Below are positions 11,402 through 23,297 of a DNA stretch of 64,000 nucleotides, piece after piece (within the stretch, counting starts at the first letter, position 1; every line of letters starts with the position of its first letter). The notes under the pieces were generated by a model. It was not told the DNA's origin and searched no databases. It saw only the letters and a program-made list of their open reading frames with translations. This DNA is from Hypomyces perniciosus (Eukaryota > Ascomycota > Sordariomycetes > Hypocreales > Hypocreaceae): contig SPDT01000005.1 in the NCBI GenBank assembly GCA_008477525.1, positions 1,240,001 to 1,304,000 of the forward strand, read 5' to 3'. Both the position numbers and the translations under genes were made by a program.

Positions 11402-14400
11402 CAATTCGATGCTGTGGTTTTGACGGATGTAATGATTTCTTAGCGGATAGAATGTCAATGGCCGATTCGGGAAACTTTGATGCTGTGCTACGGGTTTCGG
11501 GGATTTATGCCATTTAGTTTGAACAAGTCGGAACGAGCCCTGTACATTGTGAGGCTGTACATATAAAAAGGGGATTTGTGTCCAGGGCTTCTTTGGTCGC
11601 ACCCAGCCCTGTCCAGACAGACAGCAGCTTACGGCTTGGCTTGACTTTGAACGAGTGTGGTAGCACAAGCACCATCAGGTTTTACTCCCACCACCTAGGT
11701 AGGTCCCAGCAACAACTAGAGCCTCAATTCAGGTAAAAAAAAAAATTAAGAAAATCTCGTGTTCCACACAAATCCAACATAATGCGCACCCATCCGTCGT
11801 CTGACCTTTTCGTATATGAATGTACATATCACCGTAAACCCGCAAGGCTGTCTTTGTCTTGTCTGGTGATGAGGGGGGGCTGGAGAAAAAAGGTGGAGGA
11901 GGAGGAGATGGTGGGCTCACGCGGGGAAGAAGTGGCGAAACCTGCTTTTGCTCTGTCTCCACACGCCTGTGATTGATTGATGGAGAGGGATGGTGATGAG
12001 ATTCATGGAGGATGTGGTTGGTTGGAGCGAATATCATATGAGCGGGGGGGGACTTATGTCCTTACATACTCCGTATGTATGTGCATGTAAATGCCCTGAC
12101 TGAAGAATAGTAAGACCAGGTGGTTTATGCATCATCGCCAACCTTGTCAAGTGGACCGCACAAGGCATATATGCCTGCAAACTAGTTATGGGTCACGGAA
12201 ATAATTACATAGAGAAAAGACGTAATCATTAGCCTGGCAATTACTACTACTTCACTTTTATGAATTTTTAGAGTATCAAGGCCTTTTATCGTCACATTAG
12301 CGTTAAGAAACCAATAGCCTTGAATGTGCTCCGTAATCTGCGGCCAGATGGCATCTCTCCTCTCCTAGAGGGTGTCCTCTCCTAGAGGGTGTGTGTGTGT
12401 GTGGTGGGGAGAGGCGCCATTTTGCATGAATCGCCAAGGGACCACTCCATTCTTCAGGAATCTAGACAATACTCAGCTGATTTGTACATACATCAAGAGT
12501 CTGGAATTCCACGACTTTATTGTATGTACAAAGTATACCGAGCACGGAGAGTACCAGTTTCTAAGTTTAGCTGCTCAAGGTACGGAGCGACGGATAATTC
12601 CACCGAAAACGTGGTCTCCCTTCGAGAAAACCCCTTGATGTTTCCGAAAAGAATGGATGTGCCCGCATTCCAGTCCGAGTTTATCGAGGGGCGACCCTGA
12701 CTTGAGAGCTGGGGCTCCAGTGAATATGTATTAGCGCGGATATGGAAACTAACTGGAATGCTAAAGGCATTTAGCTTTGCCGACCAAGGCAAATAAATGT
12801 CTCGCTGACGACTGCATGCGATACGCCTTCGTAGTAGAGGACTCCGTAAATGGATCAGTAATATGGATCAGTAATATGGATCTGGGAGGGGTGCGCGCAA
12901 AACACCGAAATCGACTGCCCGCATCAAGCCGTATGTATGTATGTGCATACGAGGAGAGACATGGTCATTGGGCTGATGGTTGCTTTCGTCTCGTTTCGGG
13001 CGTGGGTTTTGCATGCTCTAGGGAAAGAAAGAGGGAAAAAAAAGGGCAGAAACCGAGGATGCATTCGTGATTGGTATTCCGTGATGGGAGGACTCGTGAT
13101 GCCGTCACGCTTCCGATACGGGCGATATCTTGGTTTGACGTGCCTGCATGCTTCGTTGCTAGCCTCCGTTGGTGCGCTCGGTCATTTGCTGCATTACGTA
13201 GCGGGAACAGGTTAGAATCATGCCATTTTCCCTAGGAAACACTCAATCCATTATGGGGCAATGCCGCTCTGGTCGTCTCATGTTGGACGGGTTTGCTGAT
13301 GCGTGTATCGGAAGACCTCAGATGACCGCGGATACACGCGCGCAACGCTGAAGACCCGGATCAAGATCTACTAAGCACAGTCGCATCCGAGCTAAAGATG
13401 CCGACGACTGCGGAGGCGCTGCGATGGCGAAAGGACTTGAAAGACGCCACCAGACGGCGTCAGGCCACTGCGCATTTGCCATATCCAGATGTTTCTCTGG
13501 CTTGGTTCGAGACCCTGCCCAGGCCCCCCCTGCCCAAGCCTCCGCTAGCGTTTCGTTCCCACTGCGGGTTCTAGTACTACTATGATTGCAGCCTTCTGCT
13601 ATTACTTCGTACAGGACTCCGTACTGCAGGTATGTACAGGGCACTAGTAGACGAGTATTATCATGTATGTCTTGGAACAGGCCCTCAAATTCTACGACAG
13701 TATTATGGAGCATGTATCTATTAAAAGAGAAATGTGAATGCCGTCTGCAAATGAGCCTAAATAGTATGTACTACAGGTAAGACAACAGGCTACCTATGTA
13801 GCATGTACCCCAACAATGAGCGCCCTCACAAGACACACAGTACGAGTAGATACGCCTGCTGGACAGCCCCGATGCAACTAAATGCCCATGCTGGCTCACT
13901 AACAAGGCCTCAGCCAGCTGGCCTTGCTGTTGGTCCAGGCCTGGGCTGCTCATCACAGCACAGCGACGGCGAACAAACACCCCCTGCAGGCTTTCCCTCC
14001 TCGCTAGGTCCCTTAGCAGGCCACGGGCTGAGCCTGTAATATTAGTGCAAGTCCCCCGTCGAGACAGTGGAAGAGGGCCCGAAAAGAAAAAGGTTGGCTC
14101 CGCTAATATGTCCACTGTCTCTTCTGTCTTAGAGCCTTGGCCGCGCGCGGGCGTCCCGAGACTGACTGACTGGACACACACACACACACACACGCACACA
14201 CACATACGGAGTACGGAGTACTTCGTAGATAGTACACACTCTTCCTCGGCACATAACGATACATAACATTACATTGGCAGGATACACGCCCCTAGTGCGT
14301 GTGTCCGCTGCCCTACTAATTAAGGAGGCTCCCTCTGGGGACGGACTGTACTGCTGGGCTGAAAAACTGACACTTACACTGACGTTTGCGAGCGGTCGCT

Positions 14401-15091
14401 GGGAATCTAAAAATACGGCATCCCCAGTGTTCATTGCGGTCCGGTGGTTTCTTGCTTTACTCGTACTTCCTTTGCTCGCTCGCCCCCCTTTACTACTACG
14501 ACTTGGACTTACATCATCTACGGCTTGGAGGTGTGGCGACCCCGATTAGAAGGCGTTTGTTGTGTCCTGCCTGATTTCATCATCATTGCTCCTCATAATC
14601 AAGGTTCCTCTGCTGCGACGCCTCAAACTCTTACGCTTACTCTGCTCATACTCTGCTCTCATACCCCCGTTGCACTTCGCGAGCGAGTCGTCGAACTGAA
14701 GAAGAAGCACTGGAACATCCGCCAGCCACAAACTTCTTTATTCTCCAGCAAGGCCTCCACTGCAATCTGCAATTTTCCTTGGTGGCTCCCTTAGCCGTTT
14801 TACTGCTAGAGCTTCCTTCGTGCAGACAGACACACCTACAACAGACACGCGCTGCGAACCAACCAACCAACCAACAATCCGTGTGCGCCCACCAAAAAAA
14901 GCGCCCAAGAAGAAGGGGGAAGAAAAAAAGGAGCGCCCTTTTTAGAGCTCAACAGGCGGGTTTCGCTACTGCAGCTGCTGTTTCGCGCGGCTTTTGGGCC
15001 CCTCTCGCTTCCCCTGCCCGCTGTTCCAGCGCCCACTGTCTCGCGACCCTCTCCCCCGAAATAGGACAAAGGGCAGAAAAAACACCCGCAA
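11402..15091. other. Long gene-free stretch (3.7 kb)
   Basis: Only short overlapping frames without splice support or family features occur. Visible contents are: a tandem copy of an 18-nt segment around CTCTCCTAGAGGGTGT at 12356-12392, short GGATCAGTAATAT duplications near 12855, GTATGTAT runs, a (CA)n tract at 14173-14205 and TACGGAGTA words at 14205-14220. The right third is C/T-rich and looks like the leader of the FHA-RING gene. A non-coding RNA or an unusually long regulatory region is possible but not shown. Confidence 0.5.
14173..14204. repeat. (CA)n microsatellite
   Basis: About sixteen CA dinucleotides with one G interruption, directly followed by tandem TACGGAGTA words. Confidence 0.9.
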
Positions 15092-16907
15092 ATGTTTACA
15101 CAACCGGTATCGCCGCCTCCTCCCGGGCCACAATCTTCATCGGCAGTATCGCCCTCTCCCGCCCGCCAAAGCCGTCTTCGAGGCCTCAGTTACTTGCGCA
15201 ATTACACCCATAACCACCTCTTGTCGCGTGACAGCCACCACTCCAGCAGCAGCAGCAGCAACAACAACAACAGCGGCAGAAACTCGCCTCCCGGGAACCA
15301 ATCTGGCGGTGGCCTTTCGCGATCCGTGAGCTACTCGCCTGCATCGTCGAACCCCAACAGATTGACGCTGGTGGCTTCGTCGCCCGATACCAACACGCCC
15401 GCGAGGACCACGCACAGGAACGGTACTTCTTCAGCGCCCGCAAGCCCGCCCATTCCTGAGGGAAGTGATCGCCCCGAGACATCAGCGACCCCTGGACAGA
15501 CAACGGCTTCGGGTGCGCAGACTGGCGGTGTCACGGCTACAAATACAACAACGACGAGCTCAGCTACAGAGCAATCGACCGCCATGACGCGAGAAAGGTC
15601 AGGCGAGGCCCCAAGTGGCTCATCGGACACGCTGCCCTCCATTCGTTTCTCGGCGTACTACGACCCTCGATCTACCCGGCCGTCTCTTTCATTCCCCCCG
15701 ATCACGAGGACCCTGCCCACCGGCTCAGAGGTGATTCGCGTTGGTCGTTATTCTGAGCGTGACAGCCAATCCATGGCCAATATGCCTGGCAACCAGCCAT
15801 CAGCGGCGCCCGTGGGCTTCAAGAGCAAGGTGGTTAGCCGGCGGCACTGCGAGTTCTGGTACGAGAATGGGAAGTGGTATATCAAAGACGTCAAGAGCTC
15901 CTCAGGAACGTTCCTGAACCACATCAGGCTCAGCCCGCCCTCGCAGGAGAGCAAGGCGTTTCCGGTAAATGACGGCGATATTGTCCAGCTGGGCATCGAC
16001 TTCAAGGGTGGCGAGGAGATGATTTTCCGGTGTGTGAAGATGAGGCTGGAGCTCAATCGAGGGTGGCAGAATAAGCCTAATACGTTCAAGTGAGTGACAA
16101 CGACCTGTTTCTTGACCAAGTGTTGTCAGACTAACTCTCGGTAGTATGGCTGCTCACAGGAGGTTACGGACGATGGCATCTAATAATGGAGGAGCATCAG
16201 CATCGGGCTCAAGCTCGCAGGACTGCTCCATTTGTCTCAACTCCATTGCGGTTGGTTCTCCCACATTGCTCACGATGATGTGACCAGCAAATTGACTTTT
16301 TCTATAGCCGTGCCAGTCTCTCTTCGTCGCGCCATGCTCTCATACATGGCACTTCAAATGCGTACGATCGTTGCTTACGTCGCCCCAATACCCCATCTTC
16401 ATTTGCCCTAATTGCCGCGCCGGCGCGGATCTCGAGGCCGATGTGGAAGAACCGAACGAGGAGTGGCAGAACCTGGAGGGCTTTAATGAAAAGGACGAGC
16501 AGGAACCGGCCACAATCATTCAGGCCGCTCCAGCAGAAACAGTAATAGTAGAACCGGTGGATGCGACAGTACAGGAGACAGATGCTGTGGATGTCACGGT
16601 GAACATCAGCTCGCCAACGAGTCCGACTCCTCGGTCAACAATTCCATACACAATCTCTGAACCGTTGCCTATTCGAAGTCGGTCATCCGGCACTGGACGG
16701 AACAGTCACCTACGGGAGAACACTCCTTCACCTCCGGGCGGCGCGGCTGAGGGGCCCATCACTCCGAGGAACGATGCCGGACCGTGGGTATTTGACGGTA
16801 GAGCGGGACGGCGCCCGGCGGATCCCACCTCAGAGATGACGAGCCTCGATGCGGCAGCAGAAATGGACATGAATACACACGTTCCCAGCGACGACTCGAG
16901 TCGGTGA
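15092..16907 (+). CDS. dma1: FHA-RING ubiquitin ligase, Dma1/Dma2 (Chfr-like) family
   Basis: Three exons, 15092-16089, 16145-16250 and 16308-16907, giving 567 aa. Residues 1-200 are Ser/Thr/Pro-rich and disordered. An FHA domain follows (about 213-325) with the signature VIRVGRYSE, SKVVSRRHCEFW and SSSGTFLNH phosphothreonine-binding motifs. A RING domain is split over exons 2 and 3 (about 361-402): CSICLNSIAPC, then CSHTWHFKC and FICPNCRA, giving the full set of zinc ligands. This FHA-then-RING order defines Dma1 (fission yeast) and Dma1/2 (budding yeast), E3 ligases that delay mitotic exit and septation when the spindle is faulty. The C-terminal ~165 residues are a poorly conserved tail. 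Confidence 0.92.
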
Positions 16908-17660
16908 TGAGGTGACAACGAGGCAAAGCTGGTAAAAGAGAAGGACATGCTTGGCGTCTTTCTTTCTTTATTACTTGGGGCAAGGGGCATAATCTGCAAA
17001 TTTGCGTAATCATAGACACACAGCATCTGGTTCGTGGTCTTCTTTTGTTTGGTTGGTTCTTACACTTGTGTGCGTGGATGAGTGCGTCCATGCATCAAAC
17101 ACTGGGCGTACGGCGTCATCATGGGCGTGACTCATCTTGGGATCACTCTTGGAGACATTGGGGGTTCTTCGCATGGACAGCGGGCATGGGCAGACTACTA
17201 TCTGTATTTTCTTGACTCTTTCTGCGCTGTTGTTTTTCTGCGAGATTGTTGCGCACCTATACATTGGACATTGGCATATGGAGGTTGCAAGAAAACATCC
17301 ACTGGGGGTAACTGGGTACAAATGGTCAATGGATAGTATAAATGGATGTTTTAGTCAAAATCAGCATTGAATTTGCTATGGCTTTCTGTGAAACGGACGT
17401 GCTTATTCTAGTGGCGTTTAATACTAGTCTGATGTTGTCTCTTGAGAATGACATCGAGACCCTTACCAGAGCATCACGCAACGACGTCATCGGCGGATCC
17501 ACTTTGCGGCTATCATAGGTTCGGAGCTCCGGCGCCGGGATGATCCGACTTATCGCCGAGATCGCTAGTGCAGGGCAATTTTCCGTCCCTCGATGACCTC
17601 CGTCATCATGTCGGATTGATAGACCAATTCATCCCTCGGCAGCTAAAGCGTTTCGGCAAT
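16908..17660. other. Intergenic spacer
   Basis: 3' flank of the FHA-RING gene and promoter of the alpha-MPP gene. Overlapping small frames lack splice support. Nothing else seen. Confidence 0.6.
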
Positions 17661-19451
17661 ATGTTGCGACAGCTTGCTTCGCAGTTACGGCCTAGAGCGG
17701 GAGCCCAGAGCTCGAGGCTGTTAGTACCGAGGAAGACGATATCGGTTCCGAGACGGTCGTTGGCAACGATTGCTGTGGAGGGGATACCCAAGGTTTGTTG
17801 TTGCGACTTCAACACCCTGGTTGAGAAGATGGGTGCTGACCGGGGATGGCATTAGGAACCTACAGAGTTGGATGAGATTACAACACTACCGAATGGCCTG
17901 CGAGTCGCTTCAGAAGCCCTTCCGGGGTCGTTCTCCGGGGTGGGCATCTACATCGAGGCCGGTTCCCGGTTCGAAAACAACAGTCTCCGTGGCGTATCCC
18001 ACATCATGGATCGTCTCGCCTTCAAGTCAACGTCCGCCCACTCCGCCGACGAGATGCGAGAGAGAGTGGAAGCCCTAGGCGGTAACATCCAATGCGCATC
18101 CTCGCGCGAGAGCATGATGTACCAAGCCGCAACGTTCAACAACGCCGTGCCCACGACGGTGGGGCTCCTCGCCGAGACGATTCGCGACCCGCGCATCACG
18201 GAGGAAGAAGTCGCGGAGCAGATCGAGACAGCGCGGTATGAGATTGCCGAGATTTGGAGCAAGCCGGAGTTGATACTGCCGGAGCTGGTGCACACGGCGG
18301 CGTTTAAGGATAACACGTTGGGGAATCCGCTGCTGTGTCCGGAGGAGCGACTGGCGGCTATTAATCGCAGCACGGTGATGGCGTATAGGGATCTGTTTTA
18401 CCGGCCTGAGAAGATGGTGCTGGCGTTTGCGGGTGTGGATCACGGGACGGCAGTGACCTTGGCGGAGCAGTTCTTTGGGGATATGAAGTCTGGAGAGCAG
18501 CAGACTTTGCTGTCGCGGACAGGCTCGGAGTCGAGCGTGAGCTCTTTGGCGAGTGAGGGAAGTGACTCTGTTTCCTCGTCTGCGTCGTCAAGCTCGTCAC
18601 GGCAGTCTTCACGGCTCATGTCCAAGATCCCGTTCTTCAAGAACATCTCTACCTCGGCTCCTCGAAACGCCGCCGTCCTCTCTGCTTCCCCCTCCGATTT
18701 CGACATCAACCAACCTTCTCACTACACCGGCGGCTTCCTCTCTCTGCCTCCTCAGCCCCCTTCTCTCAACAACGTCAACTTCACACATATCCACCTCGCC
18801 TTCGAGGGCCTACCCGTTGCCTCCGACGACATCTACGCCCTAGCTACGCTACAGACTCTTCTCGGCGGCGGCGGATCCTTCTCCGCCGGTGGTCCCGGAA
18901 AGGGCATGTACTCCCGCCTCTACACCAACGTCCTCAACCAGCACGGCTGGGTCGAGTCCTGCGTCTCCTTCAACCACTCCTACACTGACTCCGGCCTCTT
19001 CGGCATATCGGCCTCATGTCTCCCCGGCCACACCTCCGCCATGCTAGACGTCATCTGCCAAGAACTCCGCGCCCTCACCCTCGACAGGGGCTTCTCCCGC
19101 CTGCAAGAAGGCGAAGTCTCGCGCGCAAAGAACCAGCTCCGCTCCTCCCTCCTCATGAACCTCGAAAGCCGCATGGTCGAGCTCGAAGACCTCGGCCGAT
19201 CCGTCCAAGTCCACGGACACAAAGTCCCCGTGCGGGAAATGTGCCGCCGCATCGAAGCCCTGACGGTAGCGGACCTGCGCCGTGTGGCGAGCATGGTTGT
19301 TGGCGGCGCGGTGAAGAATCAGGGGAATGGCAGCGGTGCGCCGACGGTGGTGGTGCAGGAGGCGCAGGCGTATGGCGTGACGAGCCATACCATGACGTGG
19401 GATCAGATTCAGGATCGGATTGATAGCTGGAAGTTAGGGAAGAGGCATTAG
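17661..19451 (+). CDS. MAS2: Mitochondrial processing peptidase, alpha subunit
   Basis: Two exons, 17661-17792 and 17856-19451, giving 575 aa. Exon 1 is an Arg-rich, acid-free N-terminus (MLRQLASQLRPRAGAQ), a classical matrix targeting sequence. The M16 fold follows: the position of the zinc motif reads HIMDRLAF, so the HxxEH residues are degenerate, as expected for the non-catalytic alpha subunit. The glycine-rich loop LLGGGGSFSAGGPGKGM near residue 380, which captures presequences, is intact, which separates it from beta-MPP and from core subunits of complex III. A Ser-rich insert at about residues 255-290 is not typical of the yeast protein. It works as a heterodimer with beta-MPP to cleave import presequences. 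Confidence 0.95.
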
Positions 19452-19939
19452 ATGATAAACTGTCTTCGGTGACGAAGTTGGGGCTCTGATTGGGCCTGTG
19501 TATCATATCATATCATAAATATTCTCAAAGTGTAACGCATAAACGATATAGGAGTGGTGGGATTGAGTCAAAGGGCTCAGGGGCATCAATGAATGGCATT
19601 TTCGATGACAATATACGAAGTGGTATGAAAAAAAAGGTGATGGTATTTCTATCTTATATCCCGTGTAACAAACTCCCGCTTGTGCATCTATGCTAGTCAT
19701 GTCTGTACTAAAAAGTAAATAATCTATCTTGCGAGAACAATTCTTTCCATCTCTGGGCTGTTGCTATCAAATTAACTGAATCTCAACTTCGTAATACTCC
19801 TGGTAGTCCCGTTATCCTTTCTTTATGCCGCCACGACGCTGAAAATGCTACATCTGTGTTTCCTCGTCCTTGCGGGACTGGTTCCGGGTGTGAAAAGGAA
19901 AAGAAAAAAAAATCATGTAATAGTGGGTATCATAATAGT
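19452..19939. other. Spacer between convergent genes
   Basis: A 488-bp stretch between the alpha-MPP stop and the stop of the minus-strand gene. It is AT-richer than its flanks and should hold both polyadenylation regions. No other signal seen. Confidence 0.55.
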
Positions 19940-22853
19940 TCATAGTTTGGATCGTACAGCCTCGAGACGGTACTTGACGTCCTTGAGGGCTTTATTCGTC
20001 GGCTTCCACTCATCGAATTGCTGGAGCAGTTTATCCGTTTCGGTATTTAACTGTGTCTTGACATAGTCCTCTTCTAGGAGACCACGCATAATCCATGGCA
20101 GGACATACGGATTCGGAGACGCCAAAGCTGTAGACTCGCGTGGCGGAATCACACAGGGGGTTGGCTGAGCAGTATTGGTCGTCTCGAGGGCGTGCATCAC
20201 AGCAAGATCATAGACAGCGTCGTCGTAATACAAGCGCGAATGGCCCTCACCCGAGTAGAGTGAGCCAGCGAGAGCCACTGAGAGTTCCCGAACGAGGCCG
20301 TGGTCTGAGATGCCGAGGTTGCGGAGCTTGAGAGCGAATCCGACGAGATGGGCGATGAAATCTGGGGCGTGAATGCGACCGTCAATGAAGACGGCGCGAT
20401 ATATGTAAGGGTGATTTGCAGGCGAGTATACGGCAGACTGAACAGGCGTTAGTGAAATGGGGGCTAAACAGATGTAAAAATATCCTACCTCCATGGGTAC
20501 CAGCTGGTCATCGATGCTGCCTATGAACGTGATGCGTGCCCCATAATCAAGTACGCGCTTGAGACACGCCTCGAAGCGTTTGGAGTTGTTGCTTTGAGGG
20601 TTTCCAAACTCCCAAAGCTCAGCGGCTGAACCCATGAGAATGCTGGACTTGTAATCTGGGAATGGCCCGAGTGCGACGCCGGCCATGGCACAAACACCAA
20701 TCTTTGCATGGGATACGACACCAAGATCAATCAGCTTTTCCAACAACATGATGCTAACCGGCACCCCTTGAGAGTGGCATGCGATGAGAATCAGGTCCGC
20801 TTGGCGGATCTGCTCAACCCAGTTAAGCATGAGCTTCCAGAGGTTTTCCACCCTGTCATTGATTCTACCTTCTCCTTCTAGGGCGACCTTCTCAATCTCA
20901 CAATCTGAACAGCCATGGTTATCAGCCCATCTCCGGATGGCATCAGCACAAAAATTTGCAAACCGTAATGACGTGCCGGTTGGCTGGCCGATCATCGGAC
21001 GTAGGTAGGTAGCGGGAAATAGACCATGTACACCGATTGCTATAGCCTTGCGAATCTTTGGCGGGTCCTTGATGCGAAATACGTGATTTGGAGGCGATTG
21101 TGAAGTTCGCAAAACGAGATTTGTGATCTGCTTAAGAATCGAACGGTTCTCTTTCATCTGGTACGTGCTCGTGAATGACGGGAGGAGAAGATTGGGAGGC
21201 TGCTTTGCGGACGTTTCGGACACGGGAGGTGCTTTCTTCGTCTCAGGAGTTGATTTCCTTTTAGAGTCCACCTTGACTAGGGGTAGTGTTTGCTCAACAA
21301 CCTGCTGGGGTTTGGCCGCTGGACTCTGGTCCCTGACTGTCTTCGTACTATCCATAGAAGAGGACCGTTGGGCATCAACATCCATGGATTGGGGACGCAG
21401 CCTCTTTCTTCTGCGCCAACCCGACCTGATTGATTGGGTCTCCGAGTCATCTTTGATTTCCTTTGGTGGACTTGTAGAAACATCCGCCTCCGCCATGGGC
21501 TTCGGCTGAGTTTCCGAGCCCTCGCCTATGACAGCAATTTCCCCGGACTCTGGTGGCGTGGTCACATTTTCTTTGGTCTTTGGCGAGTCTCTTGACCAAA
21601 ATGCCCAGGTGGACCCTGCCTTTGGAGGGGGGGAATGGGCTTGGGGAGTCTGAGGAGAAGCGTCCTTCGTTATAGCGTTTTCGGGTTGTTTCTTCGGCTC
21701 CGCATCAGGCTTGGTGCCTTTGGGGGGTCCTGCCGGTTTCGTAGCATTTTGGTCCTTGGATGGTGAAGGCTTCGTGGGATCTTGTTCTTTCGGTGATGAA
21801 GGCTTAGCGGTATCTTGCTCCTTGGGCAAAGAAGACTCTTTGGCAGGATCTGCTTCTTTTGGATCTGGCTTCGTGTTGGGCTGAGGAGTGGAATACCAAA
21901 AACCGAACCAGGATGTTGAGGGCGGAGGATCCGGGACAGGCTCGTTTGATGGAGACTCGGGCGGGGGTGTCTGCTCTGGGGGATTCTGCTCTGGGGGAGG
22001 GCTTGGTTTGACCGCATCTTCTTGCTTGGTTTCCTGCTGGGGTTCCCGCCTGTCTTCCTCCTTAGGTGGCTCAGGCCCCGATTCCGGGTTGGATGCAACG
22101 GGAGTTTCAGTAGATGGAGATTTGTACCACCATCCTCCGAGCCATCCACCCGTGGAGACCTGTTGCTGAGGTGTAGTCTGAGCAGACTCGTCCGGGGTGT
22201 TCTCGTCGCCTTTATTAGGTTCAGGTGCAGATTGCGATGCGCGAACTTGCTGAGACTCCGGAGCAGATTGTGACTCTGAGGCAGATTTCGTTTCTGGAGT
22301 TCGTTTATGTTCTTTTAGTAGCGCATCATCTTTGTCTTGCTTCGTATGGGGGATGGGCTCAGTTGAGTTGTTTTCAGATAGTTGGGACGATCTCGGAGTA
22401 GCACCCATGTTGCTGTGCAGACTTGCGGTGTCGTCACTTCTTCTCGCTTCGAATCGACTGAGATCGGATGTTCCTTTCGACTTCACGGTGCCTCCGAGGA
22501 TATTCTCTTTTGCAACCGAGGTTGAGGCAGAAGCCTTTGGTACTCTTGGCCAGGATCCGTACCAACTGTTCGTTTTGCGAACCTGTCGCAGTACCATGAG
22601 CCACTGCCTCCATGCAAACCGTCTTCCAAAGTAGATAATTTCATATCCTCACCTCTTTTTTGATGCTCAATACACTTGGCGACCCGCTTTCGCTGTTCGT
22701 GGGTATCGAGCTTAGTCTTCGTCGATCACCGGCGGCTTGCTCCGAGACAGAAGATGCTCGTGACAGTGACGTCTCTGGCGATACCGCTGTCGTTGGCAGG
22801 CTACATGAGCTTACCGTAGCCGGGTTAGGGCGCTGCCGCTTTCGAGGAAGCAT
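19940..22853 (-). CDS. YML020W-like protein with alpha/beta-hydrolase-type nucleophile motif
   Basis: Three exons on the minus strand, 22853-22653, 22582-20489 and 20437-19940, giving 930 aa. The 5' junction joins KKE to VRKTNSWYGSWPR. The intron at 20488-20438 is 51 nt, stop-free and in frame, but has a clear CACTAAC branch site; removing it takes 17 residues out of the conserved domain. Residues 80-490 are Pro/Glu/Ser-rich and contain SWFGFWYSTP and STWAFWSRD tryptophan motifs. The C-terminal ~440 residues carry IGVHGLFPATYL and the serine-nucleophile-like ACHSQGVPVS, resembling the poorly studied yeast YML020W family; that family name is from memory and the enzymatic activity is inference. 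Confidence 0.8.
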
Positions 22854-23297
22854 GGTGAAGACAAAGACTATGAGAAGGGGGCCATGGAATTTGCAGTGAG
22901 ATGGCCACGCAGTTCAGGTGCTAAATAGTTTCAGTGTTGGAAGTTGGCAGGAGTCCGGGTCGGCTTCTGTTATAGCGATGGTGCCTGGAGACGCCCTTGA
23001 CGCCACACACGCGTCTGTAATGACGGTATGAGTCGGTACCTATGACCCCTCCAATGAATGGCCTGTGACCAGCGCTGGCTCCGCTGAATCCCCAACCAAG
23101 GCCCGCTGTTGAGGCTTGACCCAGCGCCTTGGGCGGGCCCGGAAGAACTGTCGGATCCACACCGCCCGCCTTATCGGACGGCCTGTCTCTTATCGCTGTC
23201 CCGCCAGGGAAAAAAATTCGAGTGACTGAAGCTGCAGTTTCTGAGGTTGCAAAATAGCAGAGCAGATCGCCTTGCATTTTGCGATTGCGCATCCACC
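22854..23297. promoter_or_regulatory. Shared divergent promoter
   Basis: 444 bp between the start codons of the YML020W-like gene (minus) and RRP5 (plus). No gene fits between them, so both promoters lie here. Confidence 0.5.

Noticed and set aside
12372..14550. Several frames of 60-145 codons between VPS16 and the FHA-RING gene
   Set aside because: Overlapping frames on both strands, low-complexity (CA)n translations, no motifs and no plausible splicing.
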